DNA from: Paracoccaceae bacterium
Lineage (GTDB): Bacteria > Pseudomonadota > Alphaproteobacteria > Rhodobacterales > Rhodobacteraceae
Length of the DNA: 52,038 nucleotides
Direction of reading: 5' to 3'
Assembly: GCA_902606585.1 (NCBI GenBank)
Contig: CACLGX010000009.1
Span: 1-52,038 of the forward strand
The position numbers were made by a program, and so were the translations under genes. Each line of letters opens with the position of its first letter. The stretch's first letter is position 1. Under the pieces are notes generated by a model. That model searched no databases. It saw only the letters and a list, made by a program, of their open reading frames with translations, and was not told the origin of the DNA. This document shows positions 44,001 to 52,038 of this stretch, piece after piece.

Positions 44001-47000
44001 AGCTAATTTAAATCCTTCCTATTCAGATGCTACTAGGCCAACCGTAACGAGCTTTAGTTCAACCACGGCTGATGGTGCGTTTACTGAGAATGATACAATA
44101 AACATTACGGCGACTATGAGTGAAACTGTTTTGGGAGGTTCGTCGATTACGGTGACTCTTGATGTTGGATCGACAGTTGAGCTTACGACAAGCGATAATT
44201 CTAACACATTAACTGGAACATTTACTGTTGGAAGCGGGCAGTCAACCTCTGGTCTTTCTGTTAGCAGTTTTGAAGTCACGAGTGGTTCGGCAGTGACAGA
44301 TCAGTATGGAAATGTACTATCCGTCACAACTCTTCCGTCAGATAACTTTAGCAGCAGTACACTTGTTGTTGACACAACTGCCCCCACAAACACTATTTCC
44401 GGTGTTGAGTATGATGGCGATAACAACCAAATAATTTTTGCTGGTACTAATTTTACAACAATCGCAGACGCCTCTACTGATGTGAAAGCTTCACTTGATT
44501 GGTCCAAACTTGTTTGGGACCTAGACGGTGACGGTGCTACTACTGCGGGTATTACTTTTGCTGTAGGCGATATAACTTCGGCCATCATAACGAGTGCTAC
44601 ACAAATGACTGTCACCCTGACTGACGCTGCAGCTGCTGCAATGGAGGGAACGGTTGGCTTCGCGTTTGACGGGCTTGGTTCGACGAATACCGCTGATAAC
44701 GTTGATGTGACTGCAGGATTTTCTGTGGATGCCGCGGGTAACGCTGCCTCAACTGATGGCGATGCAGACCGAACACCGACTTATAGTGATGGCACTAAGC
44801 CCACACTTGCTAGTTTTAGTTCGTCAACCGCTGATGGTGCATACAAGGCTGGTGATACAATTAATATCACTGCAAATATGAGCGAAACCATACTCGATGG
44901 TGCAGCAATGGATGTGACCCTTGGAACAGGTGATACTGTTTCATTGACGGCTGGGACAAATGGAACGACGCTTTCAGGGACTTACACAATTTCTGCAGGA
45001 GACAGCAGTGACGATTTAACAGTGTCTTCTTTTGCAGTCACAAGCGCAATATATGATCAGTATGGCAATACACTCAGCGATACGAGTATTCCGGCAAACC
45101 AGAACCTCGACGATACAAGTGCTCTTGTCGTTGATACGACGGCGCCGACGAGCGCAATCACTGGTGTTCAGTATGACGGTGACAATAACCAAATTATTTT
45201 AGCAGGTACAAATTTTACGACGATAGCTAGTGCTGGAACAGATGCCAAGGCAGGTCTTGATTGGACAAAGATTGTTTGGGATCTGGATGGTTCTGCTGAT
45301 AATGCCGGCGTTACTTTTGCCGTTGGGGATATTACCTCTGCAGTTGTGACCAGTGCGACTGTATTCACAATTACACTCACTGACGCGGCTGCGGCTGCCT
45401 TAGAGGGCACAGTGGGCTTTGCTGCTGACGGACTGGGTGACACAAATACTCCCGATAATGTTGATATATCGGCTGGATTTATAAGAGACGCCGCCGGTAA
45501 CGCCGCAACTTCAGATGCGGCTGCGGACACTGCGCCTACTTATTCAGACGCTGCCGCACCAACGGTTGCTAGTTTTTCTTCAACTACGGCGGATGGGTAT
45601 TTCAAGGCAGATGATACAATTAATATCACTGCTAATATGAGTGAAGCGGTCCTCGATGGCGGTGCGCTCGATGTTACTCTTGGAACAGGTGATGTGGTTC
45701 GCTTGACGGCGGCAACAAATGGCACGACCCTTTCAGGGACTTATACTGTGTCAGCAGGAGACAGTAGTGATGATTTGTCGGTTTCATCTTTTGAAGTTGC
45801 ATCGCAAATTACTGACCTTTATGGAAACACACTTACAAATACTAGTTTGCCGACGAGCGGAAACCTGAGTGATACAAGCGCTCTCGTAGTAGATACTACT
45901 GCTCCAACAAGTACCATTACCGGTGTGGAGTACGACAGTGCGAACGATCAGATTGTTCTTACGGGTACGAACTTTTTGACTATAGCTTCATCTGGTACTG
46001 ATGTTAAAGCGGCATTAGACTGGTCAAAATTAGTTTGGGATCTCGATAGTAATGCAGGCAATACTGGCGTTACATTTACCGTATCCGACATTACCTCTGC
46101 AGTGATTACCAGTGCAACTGTAATGACAATTCAGCTCACTTCAGCCGCTGCAGCGGCCATGGAGGGCACTATCGGCTTCGCAGCTGACGGTCTTGGCGCT
46201 ACGAATACACCCGATGATGTTGATGTCACGGCCGGGTTTGTGCAAGACTTTGCGGGGAATGCTGCTGCAACTGATGCTGCAGCCAGCTTGAGCCCCTCAT
46301 ATTCTGATAGTACATTGCCTACAGTCACAAGTTTTACGTCTACTACAGCAGACGGAACTTATAATGTTGGTGATACTATTAATATTACTGCGACAACTAG
46401 TGAAACGGTGTTGGCAGGTTCCTCCATTAAAGTCACCTTGGATACTGGTGATGAGGTAACATTAACTGCTTCAAGCAATGGAACAACTATGACAGGCAGT
46501 TACTCGCCCTCAAGTGGAGATACGAGTACGGATTTGGGTATATCGCAGGCTTTTGAAGTTGTTAGTGCGGTAACCGACACATATGGGAATGCTTTAAGCG
46601 TAACCTCTATACCGGGTAGCCAAAATCTAAGTGACAATAGCGCCTTGGTAATTGATACTACGCCACCATCAACCACAATAACTGCTGCCACTTACAATAA
46701 TACTGACAACACTATAGTCTTTACGGGTACGAACTTTACAACTATTGCAGCTCAATCAACCGATGTTAAAAGTTATCTCGATTGGACTAAGTTAGTGTGG
46801 GATTTGGACGGCGACGCAACAGATCCTGGGGTTAGCTTTTCTGAAAGTGATATCACTTCTGCTGTCGTAACGAGTGCGACGACTTTGACGGTAACCCTAA
46901 CAAGTGCGAAAGCAAGTGCTCTTGAGTCCACGACAGGGTTTGCAGCCGATGGTTTAGATGAGGCAAATGCTGCTGATCAAATCGATGTGGCTGCTGGGTT

Positions 47001-47736
47001 TACAAAGGACTTTGCAGGAAACGTCTCGACAACAGATGCGGCGTCAAATTTGGCACCGTCATATTCGGATACAGCAAAACCGACGGTCACGAGTTTTACA
47101 TCCAGCACAGCTGATGGATCTTACAAGAGCGGTGACACTGTAAATATCACTGCTAATGTAAGTGAAGCTATTTTGGGTGGTTCAAAACTGACCGCTACTT
47201 TGGGCACTGCTGATCAGATCGAATTGACAGCGCTACAAAACGGTACAACTCTTGTTGGTACCTACACAGTAAGTGCAACCGACAGTAGCACCGACTTGTC
47301 AGTTTCGAGTTTCACCCTTACGGACGCAAGTGGGAATAGCACAACCATATCAGATGTGTACGGTAATCTTTTGACTTCCACGACAATGCCGGCAAATGAA
47401 AATCTTTCTGATAATTCAGCAATTGTAATTGATAATATTCCGATTGCTGCTGCTGACGCAACGCCGTCCGCTTCAAGCGCCGATGCAGGTGACGGCATTG
47501 CGCTAACATTTACTGAAACTGTGGCGAATACGAGTGCAATATCTACTGCAATTACAGCTGCTACTGACACATATGGTTCGTCAGCAAGCACAGCGTGGTC
47601 CAATAGCGACAAAACCGTCACAATAACACTTGGAAGTGGTGAGGCTGTTTCAGATGGAACGGCACTTACTATTTCATCCGTGCAGGATGCTGCAGGAAAT
47701 GAAAGCGACATTACCTTTACGTTAGACATAGCGTAG
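41047..47736 (+). CDS. Giant secreted lipoprotein with cadherin/VCBS-like domains and five tandem repeats
   Basis: This 2,229-aa protein starts at the ATG 41047, six bases after GGGGG; the TTG at 41041 is rejected. It opens with a basic, hydrophobic signal and a lipobox (LLALSAC, Cys22), so it is probably anchored in the outer membrane. Then follow a prealbumin-like segment (FVDYDGSG), an Ala-rich helical region, a cadherin-like domain (about residues 332-425), three VCBS/RapA2-like repeats (about 432-762; each with GxLTE, YTYTLNN and FTVTxxD patterns) and an Ig-like domain. Five near-identical repeats of 253-254 residues fill about 862-2128 (ITGVEYD...WDLDGDA...DGLGDTNTAD...VDTTAP). An Ig-like domain ends the protein. 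It is Ala/Thr/Ser/Asp-rich, with few Lys and almost no Cys. It likely forms a long surface fibre or adhesin. Confidence 0.87.
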   Translation: MKYSRKFYVGTSPLGLLALSACGGGSSGTTTTTLAGNAVLGPLQSAIAFVDYDGSGTLNTATEPYTFTDADGAFSLSSTNGTQKVVVTTNSATAGNLAINAIDGSSGAALTGVTLTGPSGSSVLSPASTLLEKSDLTEAEVAAALGLDGISLTSFNPYAAGVDADNALAFEKVATQVITTVKAISAAAQGSGAAAEAASNAAFSSIISVVATKATAGETLDLSAAADLTSIQTQAATDLVAVAGVDATAFTAVLATAMTAVGNVNTQVAAITDTDLTASATKGLFATADFLSTQVLDAAAAELALAGSGVAGITLSNAATVTTMAASAASNTAPSDLLVSSSSFDENASASVTFTGVDDSTTAFTFALSGEDAASFSLDSATGVLTLTSAADYETKSSYSVIITIKDDAAVPLSYSEVFTLTVNDVDEAPTLTATGGSLTEDSGSYVVTGTLAGVDPEGGTLTYNAETLSGLYGDLTLDTATGAYTYTMNNDNASVQALGTDETLTETFSVSASDGTATTTESLSFTITGVSDTTLAAPTAGALTEDDSTTTVTGTLTGTDPEDDTLTYSISGSIEVDGIYTATGTYGTLVVNKTTGEYTYTLDNTDSDTGAIAAGATADETFTVRTTDGTSRASQVLTITITGTNDTPVLTVPTGGALTEGASTTTVTDTLSAIDAEAGSLTFSVVGETASDGVYSVTGTYGSISLNATTGAYTYTLNNSDVDTVALTSADTGTETFTVAVEDAEGASATGSLSFAITGTGITITTIETDNKVNAAEAADGLTISGRGTAGETLTLSFDSAITLAAGSNATTVDSNGDWSIAVTSGDITNMGEGTETITATIGSSSSDPLSISIDTVVPTTTITGVEYDNANKQIVLAGTNFDTIAAAGADVKSFVDLTKLQWDLDGDATDPGITFAAADIASAVVTSGTVLTITLTDAAAAAMEATAGFAEDGLGDTNTADNLDVAAGFAVDAAGNVATTDAAANLNPSYSDATRPTVTSFSSTTADGAFTENDTINITATMSETVLGGSSITVTLDVGSTVELTTSDNSNTLTGTFTVGSGQSTSGLSVSSFEVTSGSAVTDQYGNVLSVTTLPSDNFSSSTLVVDTTAPTNTISGVEYDGDNNQIIFAGTNFTTIADASTDVKASLDWSKLVWDLDGDGATTAGITFAVGDITSAIITSATQMTVTLTDAAAAAMEGTVGFAFDGLGSTNTADNVDVTAGFSVDAAGNAASTDGDADRTPTYSDGTKPTLASFSSSTADGAYKAGDTINITANMSETILDGAAMDVTLGTGDTVSLTAGTNGTTLSGTYTISAGDSSDDLTVSSFAVTSAIYDQYGNTLSDTSIPANQNLDDTSALVVDTTAPTSAITGVQYDGDNNQIILAGTNFTTIASAGTDAKAGLDWTKIVWDLDGSADNAGVTFAVGDITSAVVTSATVFTITLTDAAAAALEGTVGFAADGLGDTNTPDNVDISAGFIRDAAGNAATSDAAADTAPTYSDAAAPTVASFSSTTADGYFKADDTINITANMSEAVLDGGALDVTLGTGDVVRLTAATNGTTLSGTYTVSAGDSSDDLSVSSFEVASQITDLYGNTLTNTSLPTSGNLSDTSALVVDTTAPTSTITGVEYDSANDQIVLTGTNFLTIASSGTDVKAALDWSKLVWDLDSNAGNTGVTFTVSDITSAVITSATVMTIQLTSAAAAAMEGTIGFAADGLGATNTPDDVDVTAGFVQDFAGNAAATDAAASLSPSYSDSTLPTVTSFTSTTADGTYNVGDTINITATTSETVLAGSSIKVTLDTGDEVTLTASSNGTTMTGSYSPSSGDTSTDLGISQAFEVVSAVTDTYGNALSVTSIPGSQNLSDNSALVIDTTPPSTTITAATYNNTDNTIVFTGTNFTTIAAQSTDVKSYLDWTKLVWDLDGDATDPGVSFSESDITSAVVTSATTLTVTLTSAKASALESTTGFAADGLDEANAADQIDVAAGFTKDFAGNVSTTDAASNLAPSYSDTAKPTVTSFTSSTADGSYKSGDTVNITANVSEAILGGSKLTATLGTADQIELTALQNGTTLVGTYTVSATDSSTDLSVSSFTLTDASGNSTTISDVYGNLLTSTTMPANENLSDNSAIVIDNIPIAAADATPSASSADAGDGIALTFTETVANTSAISTAITAATDTYGSSASTAWSNSDKTVTITLGSGEAVSDGTALTISSVQDAAGNESDITFTLDIA
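43642..47440 (+). repeat. Five tandem copies of a 759-762-base coding repeat
   Basis: The same anchor (the codons for ITGVEYD or its variant) recurs at 43642, 44401, 45163, 45922 and 46684, spaced 759, 762, 759 and 762 bases. Each copy encodes a binding-loop-rich domain pair. Copies 2-4 are most alike, while copy 5 is the most divergent (TAATYNN). Differences fall mostly at third codon positions, which suggests selection for the protein rather than recent DNA copying. Confidence 0.93.
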
Positions 47737-47757
47737 TATTTAGTTAGGAGTAGAAGA

Positions 47758-50700
47758 ATGGCATTTGAAACTATCACGAATGATGCGGGGGCCACGACGG
47801 GTTACACGTATGCGATTACCGAAGGTGACGTAACAAACACGATCACTTATGATGAGAATTTCGAACAAATTGGAGAGGCGGTTGTTGACTCGGCTGCTGG
47901 CACGGCGTTTTCGAATACGGTGGTTACTGCGGACGATGGAACTTATGTAGAGAGTGGTAGTGAGCAATACACAATTGCGGGTTCGGACGAAACTTTTGAG
48001 AGAACTTTTGAGTACAACTTCAATGCTGCAGGTGAAATGACCGGTGGCACAGAGGTCGTTAATGGTGAAACGATAGAGTATGGAGCAGACTTTGCCATTA
48101 CGTCTGTTACTGCGGATACCTCTGGTCTAACAGCATTATCAGAAGAAGCGCGTTCTGCATTGCCGGCGGCGATGATATCATCTGTAGCTGCTGATGCTGC
48201 AATTTTTACTTCTACGGAGGCCTTTGGCGACGATTTTAGCGAGACAACATATTATGACGCCAGTGGTTCAATTTTAGGTTACTCAAACGCTTTTAGTCAT
48301 TCATGGGGCAATGAGACCATGACGGGCACAGATTTTATGAATGCCGATTTTGAATATTTGGGCCATAGCGGTAGCGATGGTGAGGCGTCTTGGAGCCATT
48401 TTGAAACCCGCGGTACGGATGCTGATGGTAATATCACGATAACGGAAACTGGAAGTGAAACTTATGGTGGTGAAACCCGTGAGTTTACTTTTGTTTTTGA
48501 TGAGAACTTCAATCTGATCAGTGGTGAGGAAACCATTGATGGTGTTACAACACAGTACGGCGCGAATTGGTCTGTTACTGGCGAGACTGCGGATGTGTCT
48601 GCGCTTGGTGATGCGTTAAGTGAGACGGCACTGTCTGGAGTTCCGACAGCGTTGGTCTCAAGTCTTGAAGATGGTTTGACATATTCCAAAACAGAGCAGT
48701 TTGAGTGGGGTGGGAGTGAGACAACATATTTTGCCTCTGACGGATCGACTTTAGGATTTTCGTTTAGTTTTGAAGATAGCTTTGGTTCAAGTATTAATTA
48801 TGAGGACGCAAATCATAATTGGTTAGGTGGTAGCTGGAGTGATAATGAGGGTCGTTCTGGTTATAACTCTACATCGCAATCTACTGATGACGATGGTAAT
48901 TTAATTTATATTGAAACGGGTGGTTTTAGCGACACCACGACGGGTGAGTCGAATACTTTTACTTGGCGTTTTGACTCTGACTGGAACATGATCGGTGGTA
49001 CTGAGACACGTGGATCGACTACATTTACGTATGGTGCGAACTGGGAGATTACAGACTCTTCAACTGAGATTGATTTAGAGTCAGGTGAATTTGCTGTCTT
49101 GGATTTGTCCACATTACCTGATTTGGTTGTGTCCAATTTTTTCGCGGGTATTGAAACTGTTTACATCGCGGAAGAGGAATTCCCGTGGGGTGGTAAGCAG
49201 ACGACGTATTTTACGGCTGATGGCGATGTGATTGGATACGGAGATTCCTGGGATGATGACTGGGGTTCTGGTACCACCTATATGAATGCTGATTGGGAAT
49301 ATATTGGTAGTGAGTGGGACGATAATTGGGGTTCTGGATATCAATTTACGGTTCAGGGATCTGAGTCTGATGATTTTGCCTATAATGATTTTGGTCAGCA
49401 TACCTGGACGAATTATGAGGGTGTAGAAGAAACACGTAGCTTTGATTTTAAATTCGACCAAGACTGGAATTTGATCAGCGGCACGGAGACAATGGGCGAT
49501 GGCACGACCCTTGTATTTGGTGCGAATTGGGAAATTGTCAGCGAGACACGTACAGTTAATCTGGAATCAGACAATATCGCTGCGCTGACAGATGAGCAAA
49601 AAGACGATTTACCAGACGCTTTGGTTGCGGCTACTGGAGAGACATATGCGGAAACCAACACGACGCCTTGGGGTGACACGGAGACCACTTATTTAACGGC
49701 TGATGGTGTCATTCTTGGTTACTCTCATGCTTGGAGTGATCCAGAATACGGAGGGTCTGGGGTTAGCTATAACGACGCGGAGTGGAACCACCTTGGAAGC
49801 ATGTGGCAAGATGAGTATGGCTCAGGGTATAACTATACCGTTGAGGCTATCGATACAGACGGTAGCGTTACTGGCACTGCAGGAGCCAAGTATTATATTG
49901 AAACGGGCGGTCATACGCACCAAGATCCTGAAGGTAACGAACACACAAGCACACATGAGTTCACATTTGATGAGAACTGGAACATGTTGGGCGGTACTGA
50001 GGTTCGCGGAACAACAACGATCACATTTGGGCCAGACTGGCAGATTATTAGCCAGCAAGCAGATACGTCTGCGCTTGAAACGCTCGATTTAACCACACTC
50101 CCGTCACAGGTTGTTACTGTTTTATTTGGTAGCAGCGACGCTGTTGTAAAATATTCTACTGAAACTTTTGAGTGGGGTGGAAATCAAACCACATATTACG
50201 ATGCTAATGGTAATATTTTGGGTTATGGCGACACCTGGTCTGATGACTGGGACGGAGACGGCACACCTGATAGTACTGGCAGCGGTTATATGGACGAGAA
50301 CTGGAACCATATCGGCAGCAGCTGGTCTGACGAGTGGGGTTCAGGTTTTAACTTTACCGTTGAGGAACTCGATTCAGATGGAAACGTTGTTTCGCGGACG
50401 GAAACTGGTTCGCACACATGGGAAAACTATAATGGTGACTCAGAAACCAGAACCTTCACATTTAAATATGACGCTGACTATAATCTCATAGAGGGAACTG
50501 AGACCCACGGTGATGGGACGACCCTTGTATTTGGTGCCAATTGGGAAATTGTCAGTGAGACACGTACTGTTAATTTAGACGCGGATAATATTGCTGCGCT
50601 TTCACAGGAGGAGAAAGACGATCTTCCAGACGCTCTGGTTGCAGCTACGGGCGATACACTGGCGGAGACCCGAACAACCGACTGGGGTGACACGGAGACA

Positions 50701-52038
50701 ACATATTTAACAGCGGATGGTGAAATACTGGGCTACTCGCATGCTTGGAGTGATCCAGAATACGGAGGATCTGGGGTTAGCTACAACGATGCGGAGTGGA
50801 ACCACCTGGGTAGTTATTATGAAGATCAATGGGGTTCAGGTTTTAACTTTACAGTTGAGGCCATTGATGACGCAGAAGGCAGTGTCACGGGCACTCCTGG
50901 CGCCACGTATTACATTGAGACTGGAGAAAACACTCACAAAGATGACGCTGGCAATGTGATAGAGACCAGCACTCGTGAGTTTATCTTTGATGAAAACTGG
51001 AATATGCTGGGTGGTACTGAGACCCGTGGTGATGGGACGACCATCGTATTTGGTGCCAATTGGGAAATTCTCAGTGAGACACGTACGGTTAGTGTGTCAG
51101 CAGACAATGTCACAGCGCTTTCACAGGCTGAGAAAGACGATCTTCCAGACGCTCTGGTTGCAACTAGTGGTGAGACACTCGCGGAGACCCGAACAACCGA
51201 CTGGGGTGATATTGAGACAACATACTTAACGGAAGATGGTCAAATACTGGGCCACTCGAACCAGTTTGGATCTTACACTCTTGATAGCGGCGGTAATAAA
51301 GTTGGTGAGTACAACATAAATTATAACGACGCGGACTGGAACCACCTGGGTAGTGAGTACCAAGATGACTATGGATCTGGTTCGTTTTTTGTTGTTGAAG
51401 AAATCGTAGATGGTGTTGTTGTCTCTCGTACTGAGACGGGGACGAATTCCCATACGCATAACGGTGTAACAGAAGAGAGCTCTTTCACGTATAAATTTGA
51501 TGGTGATTGGAACCTCATTGAGGGTGAAGAAACAAGAGGCGGCGTGACGATTGAATACGGTGCAAACTGGGAAATCGAAGGTCAAAAGGCGGATGTATCT
51601 TCTTTGACAGCTCTAACCACTCAACAGAAGGCAGATATTCCCGAGCCGTTGCTGGCGGCTTCGGGTGATACATTTGCAACTGTGCAAAATTTTGATTGGG
51701 GCGGATCACAAACAACATATTTCGATGCTGCCGGTAACATACTGGGTTATATGGACACGTGGTCAGATGGCCAAGGTGGAGGCGGCTCTTCGTTCATGGA
51801 TGGCGAGTGGAACTTTCTGGGTAGTAGCTGGTCTGACGAATATGGATCTGGTGAAAACATCAGAATAGATAACTACGACAGTGATGGAAATTTTACTGGA
51901 TATACCGAGAAAGGTACGAATACACACAATATAATGAATGATTCTGGTGCTGTAACCGGCACAGAAACACGTAGTTTTGAGTTCAACTTCGACGCTGCAG
52001 GCAATATGACCGGCGGTACAGAAACGCACCCCGATGGC
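47758..52038 (+). CDS. Giant Trp/Gly/Asp-rich repeat protein, 3' end beyond window
   Basis: From the ATG at 47758 (TTAGGAG seven bases upstream, 21 bases after the lipoprotein stop) an uninterrupted frame of 1,427 codons runs to the window edge. It has no signal peptide (MAFETITNDAGATTGYTYAI). It consists of about eight to nine repeats, each with a hairpin-like set: ETTYFTADGxxxGY, WSDEWGSGF, AxWNHLGS, ETGxHTH, TRxFxFxFDxxWNMIGGTET, FGANWEI, then an Asp/Glu-Lys helix (EKDDLPDALVAATG). YDANGN-type strands recall YD/RHS repeats, and DWDGDGTPD looks like a calcium loop. I do not recognise the family. Export would need a signal beyond the window, such as a type I secretion C-terminus. Confidence 0.8.
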   Translation, partial: MAFETITNDAGATTGYTYAITEGDVTNTITYDENFEQIGEAVVDSAAGTAFSNTVVTADDGTYVESGSEQYTIAGSDETFERTFEYNFNAAGEMTGGTEVVNGETIEYGADFAITSVTADTSGLTALSEEARSALPAAMISSVAADAAIFTSTEAFGDDFSETTYYDASGSILGYSNAFSHSWGNETMTGTDFMNADFEYLGHSGSDGEASWSHFETRGTDADGNITITETGSETYGGETREFTFVFDENFNLISGEETIDGVTTQYGANWSVTGETADVSALGDALSETALSGVPTALVSSLEDGLTYSKTEQFEWGGSETTYFASDGSTLGFSFSFEDSFGSSINYEDANHNWLGGSWSDNEGRSGYNSTSQSTDDDGNLIYIETGGFSDTTTGESNTFTWRFDSDWNMIGGTETRGSTTFTYGANWEITDSSTEIDLESGEFAVLDLSTLPDLVVSNFFAGIETVYIAEEEFPWGGKQTTYFTADGDVIGYGDSWDDDWGSGTTYMNADWEYIGSEWDDNWGSGYQFTVQGSESDDFAYNDFGQHTWTNYEGVEETRSFDFKFDQDWNLISGTETMGDGTTLVFGANWEIVSETRTVNLESDNIAALTDEQKDDLPDALVAATGETYAETNTTPWGDTETTYLTADGVILGYSHAWSDPEYGGSGVSYNDAEWNHLGSMWQDEYGSGYNYTVEAIDTDGSVTGTAGAKYYIETGGHTHQDPEGNEHTSTHEFTFDENWNMLGGTEVRGTTTITFGPDWQIISQQADTSALETLDLTTLPSQVVTVLFGSSDAVVKYSTETFEWGGNQTTYYDANGNILGYGDTWSDDWDGDGTPDSTGSGYMDENWNHIGSSWSDEWGSGFNFTVEELDSDGNVVSRTETGSHTWENYNGDSETRTFTFKYDADYNLIEGTETHGDGTTLVFGANWEIVSETRTVNLDADNIAALSQEEKDDLPDALVAATGDTLAETRTTDWGDTETTYLTADGEILGYSHAWSDPEYGGSGVSYNDAEWNHLGSYYEDQWGSGFNFTVEAIDDAEGSVTGTPGATYYIETGENTHKDDAGNVIETSTREFIFDENWNMLGGTETRGDGTTIVFGANWEILSETRTVSVSADNVTALSQAEKDDLPDALVATSGETLAETRTTDWGDIETTYLTEDGQILGHSNQFGSYTLDSGGNKVGEYNINYNDADWNHLGSEYQDDYGSGSFFVVEEIVDGVVVSRTETGTNSHTHNGVTEESSFTYKFDGDWNLIEGEETRGGVTIEYGANWEIEGQKADVSSLTALTTQQKADIPEPLLAASGDTFATVQNFDWGGSQTTYFDAAGNILGYMDTWSDGQGGGGSSFMDGEWNFLGSSWSDEYGSGENIRIDNYDSDGNFTGYTEKGTNTHNIMNDSGAVTGTETRSFEFNFDAAGNMTGGTETHPDG
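48041..52038 (+). repeat. Tandem ~480-520-base coding repeats with higher-order order
   Basis: The anchor GGTET/GGTEV-like block recurs near 48041, 48520, 48988, 49480, 49995, 50495, 51015, 51520 and 52010, a period of roughly 160-175 codons. Some longer stretches are almost identical at DNA level, such as the segments at 49726 and 50740, which lie 1,014 bases (338 codons, two units) apart. This indicates duplication or homogenisation of a two-unit block. Confidence 0.85.

Noticed and set aside
41610-47795. Long antisense frames (for example 173, 232 and 177 codons) opposite the giant lipoprotein gene
   Set aside because: They arise from the Ala/Thr/Ser/Asp-rich codon use of the sense gene; they have no ribosome-binding sites and encode low-complexity Val/Ser/Ala strings.
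48462-52029. Many short frames on both strands inside the second giant gene
   Set aside because: They repeat with the period of the main repeat and are shadows of the uninterrupted +1 frame from 47758.
41047-52038. CRISPR array or satellite DNA as explanation of the repeats
   Set aside because: Repeats are hundreds of bases long, in frame and protein-coding, with no short spacer pattern.
47758-52038. RHS/YD-repeat toxin
   Set aside because: Strand patterns are similar but the canonical YD signature, the RHS core motif and any toxin tail are not visible in the window.

Overview
The window looks like a chromosomal segment of a free-living marine alphaproteobacterium. The DNA is AT-rich and densely packed. 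Its gene content is typical of plankton such as the SAR116 clade or low-GC relatives: many EamA exporters, TauD- and IPNS-type 2OG oxygenases, a dimethylglycine-dehydrogenase-like flavoenzyme, a sulfatase, TspO, SbmA/BacA, and hydantoin and ureide hydrolases. The lineage is inferred from gene content; there is no rRNA or other phylogenetic marker here. No tRNA, CRISPR array, IS element or phage gene was found.

Region 1 (1-5531, all minus strand) reads as a hydantoin-to-D-amino-acid unit: N-carbamoyl-D-amino-acid hydrolase, flavin reductase-like protein, a broken SDR gene, D-hydantoinase, hydantoin racemase, and then an EamA exporter cut by the window edge. A LOG-family gene precedes it. Region 2 (5749-14536) is a second ring-opening island: an SDR, an allantoinase/dihydroorotase-like enzyme, two TRZ/ATZ-type amidohydrolases and a complete SsuABC/ThiXYZ-type importer. 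The importer's permease and ATPase lie on the minus strand. Its binding protein lies divergently on the plus strand and ends in a clear terminator. Together these regions suggest uptake and hydrolysis of a cyclic N-compound (hydantoin, pyrimidine or related ureide) whose identity the sequence does not give.

Region 3 (14.6-24.5 kb) holds an MFS transporter, a glutathionyl-hydroquinone-reductase-like GST, pirin, small conserved proteins, an alpha/beta hydrolase, EamA and MFS transporters and a sulfatase. Region 4 (24.6-32.1 kb) contains two MhpD-type hydratase/hydrolase paralogues, a DHRS6-like SDR, two Fe(II)/2OG oxygenase types, two EamA proteins and TspO; parts of it could degrade 2-keto-3-deoxy sugar acids. 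Region 5 (32.1-40.5 kb) has an 801-aa FAD/GcvT fusion enzyme, an iodotyrosine-deiodinase-like nitroreductase, trmL, sbmA and several small unknown proteins.

Three intergenic spaces (about 29.4, 35.3 and 37.5 kb) carry terminator hairpins preceded by, or containing, loops with C/U-rich anti-Shine-Dalgarno-like motifs. They are candidate small RNAs.

Region 6 (41.0 kb to the end) is the most unusual. A 2,229-aa secreted lipoprotein has cadherin/VCBS-like domains and five tandem repeats of about 254 aa. It is followed 21 bases later by a second giant reading frame, at least 1,427 codons long and still open at the window end, made of Trp/Gly/Asp-rich repeats of about 160-175 aa that I cannot assign to a known family. 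The two probably form one operon for a cell-surface or secreted structure.
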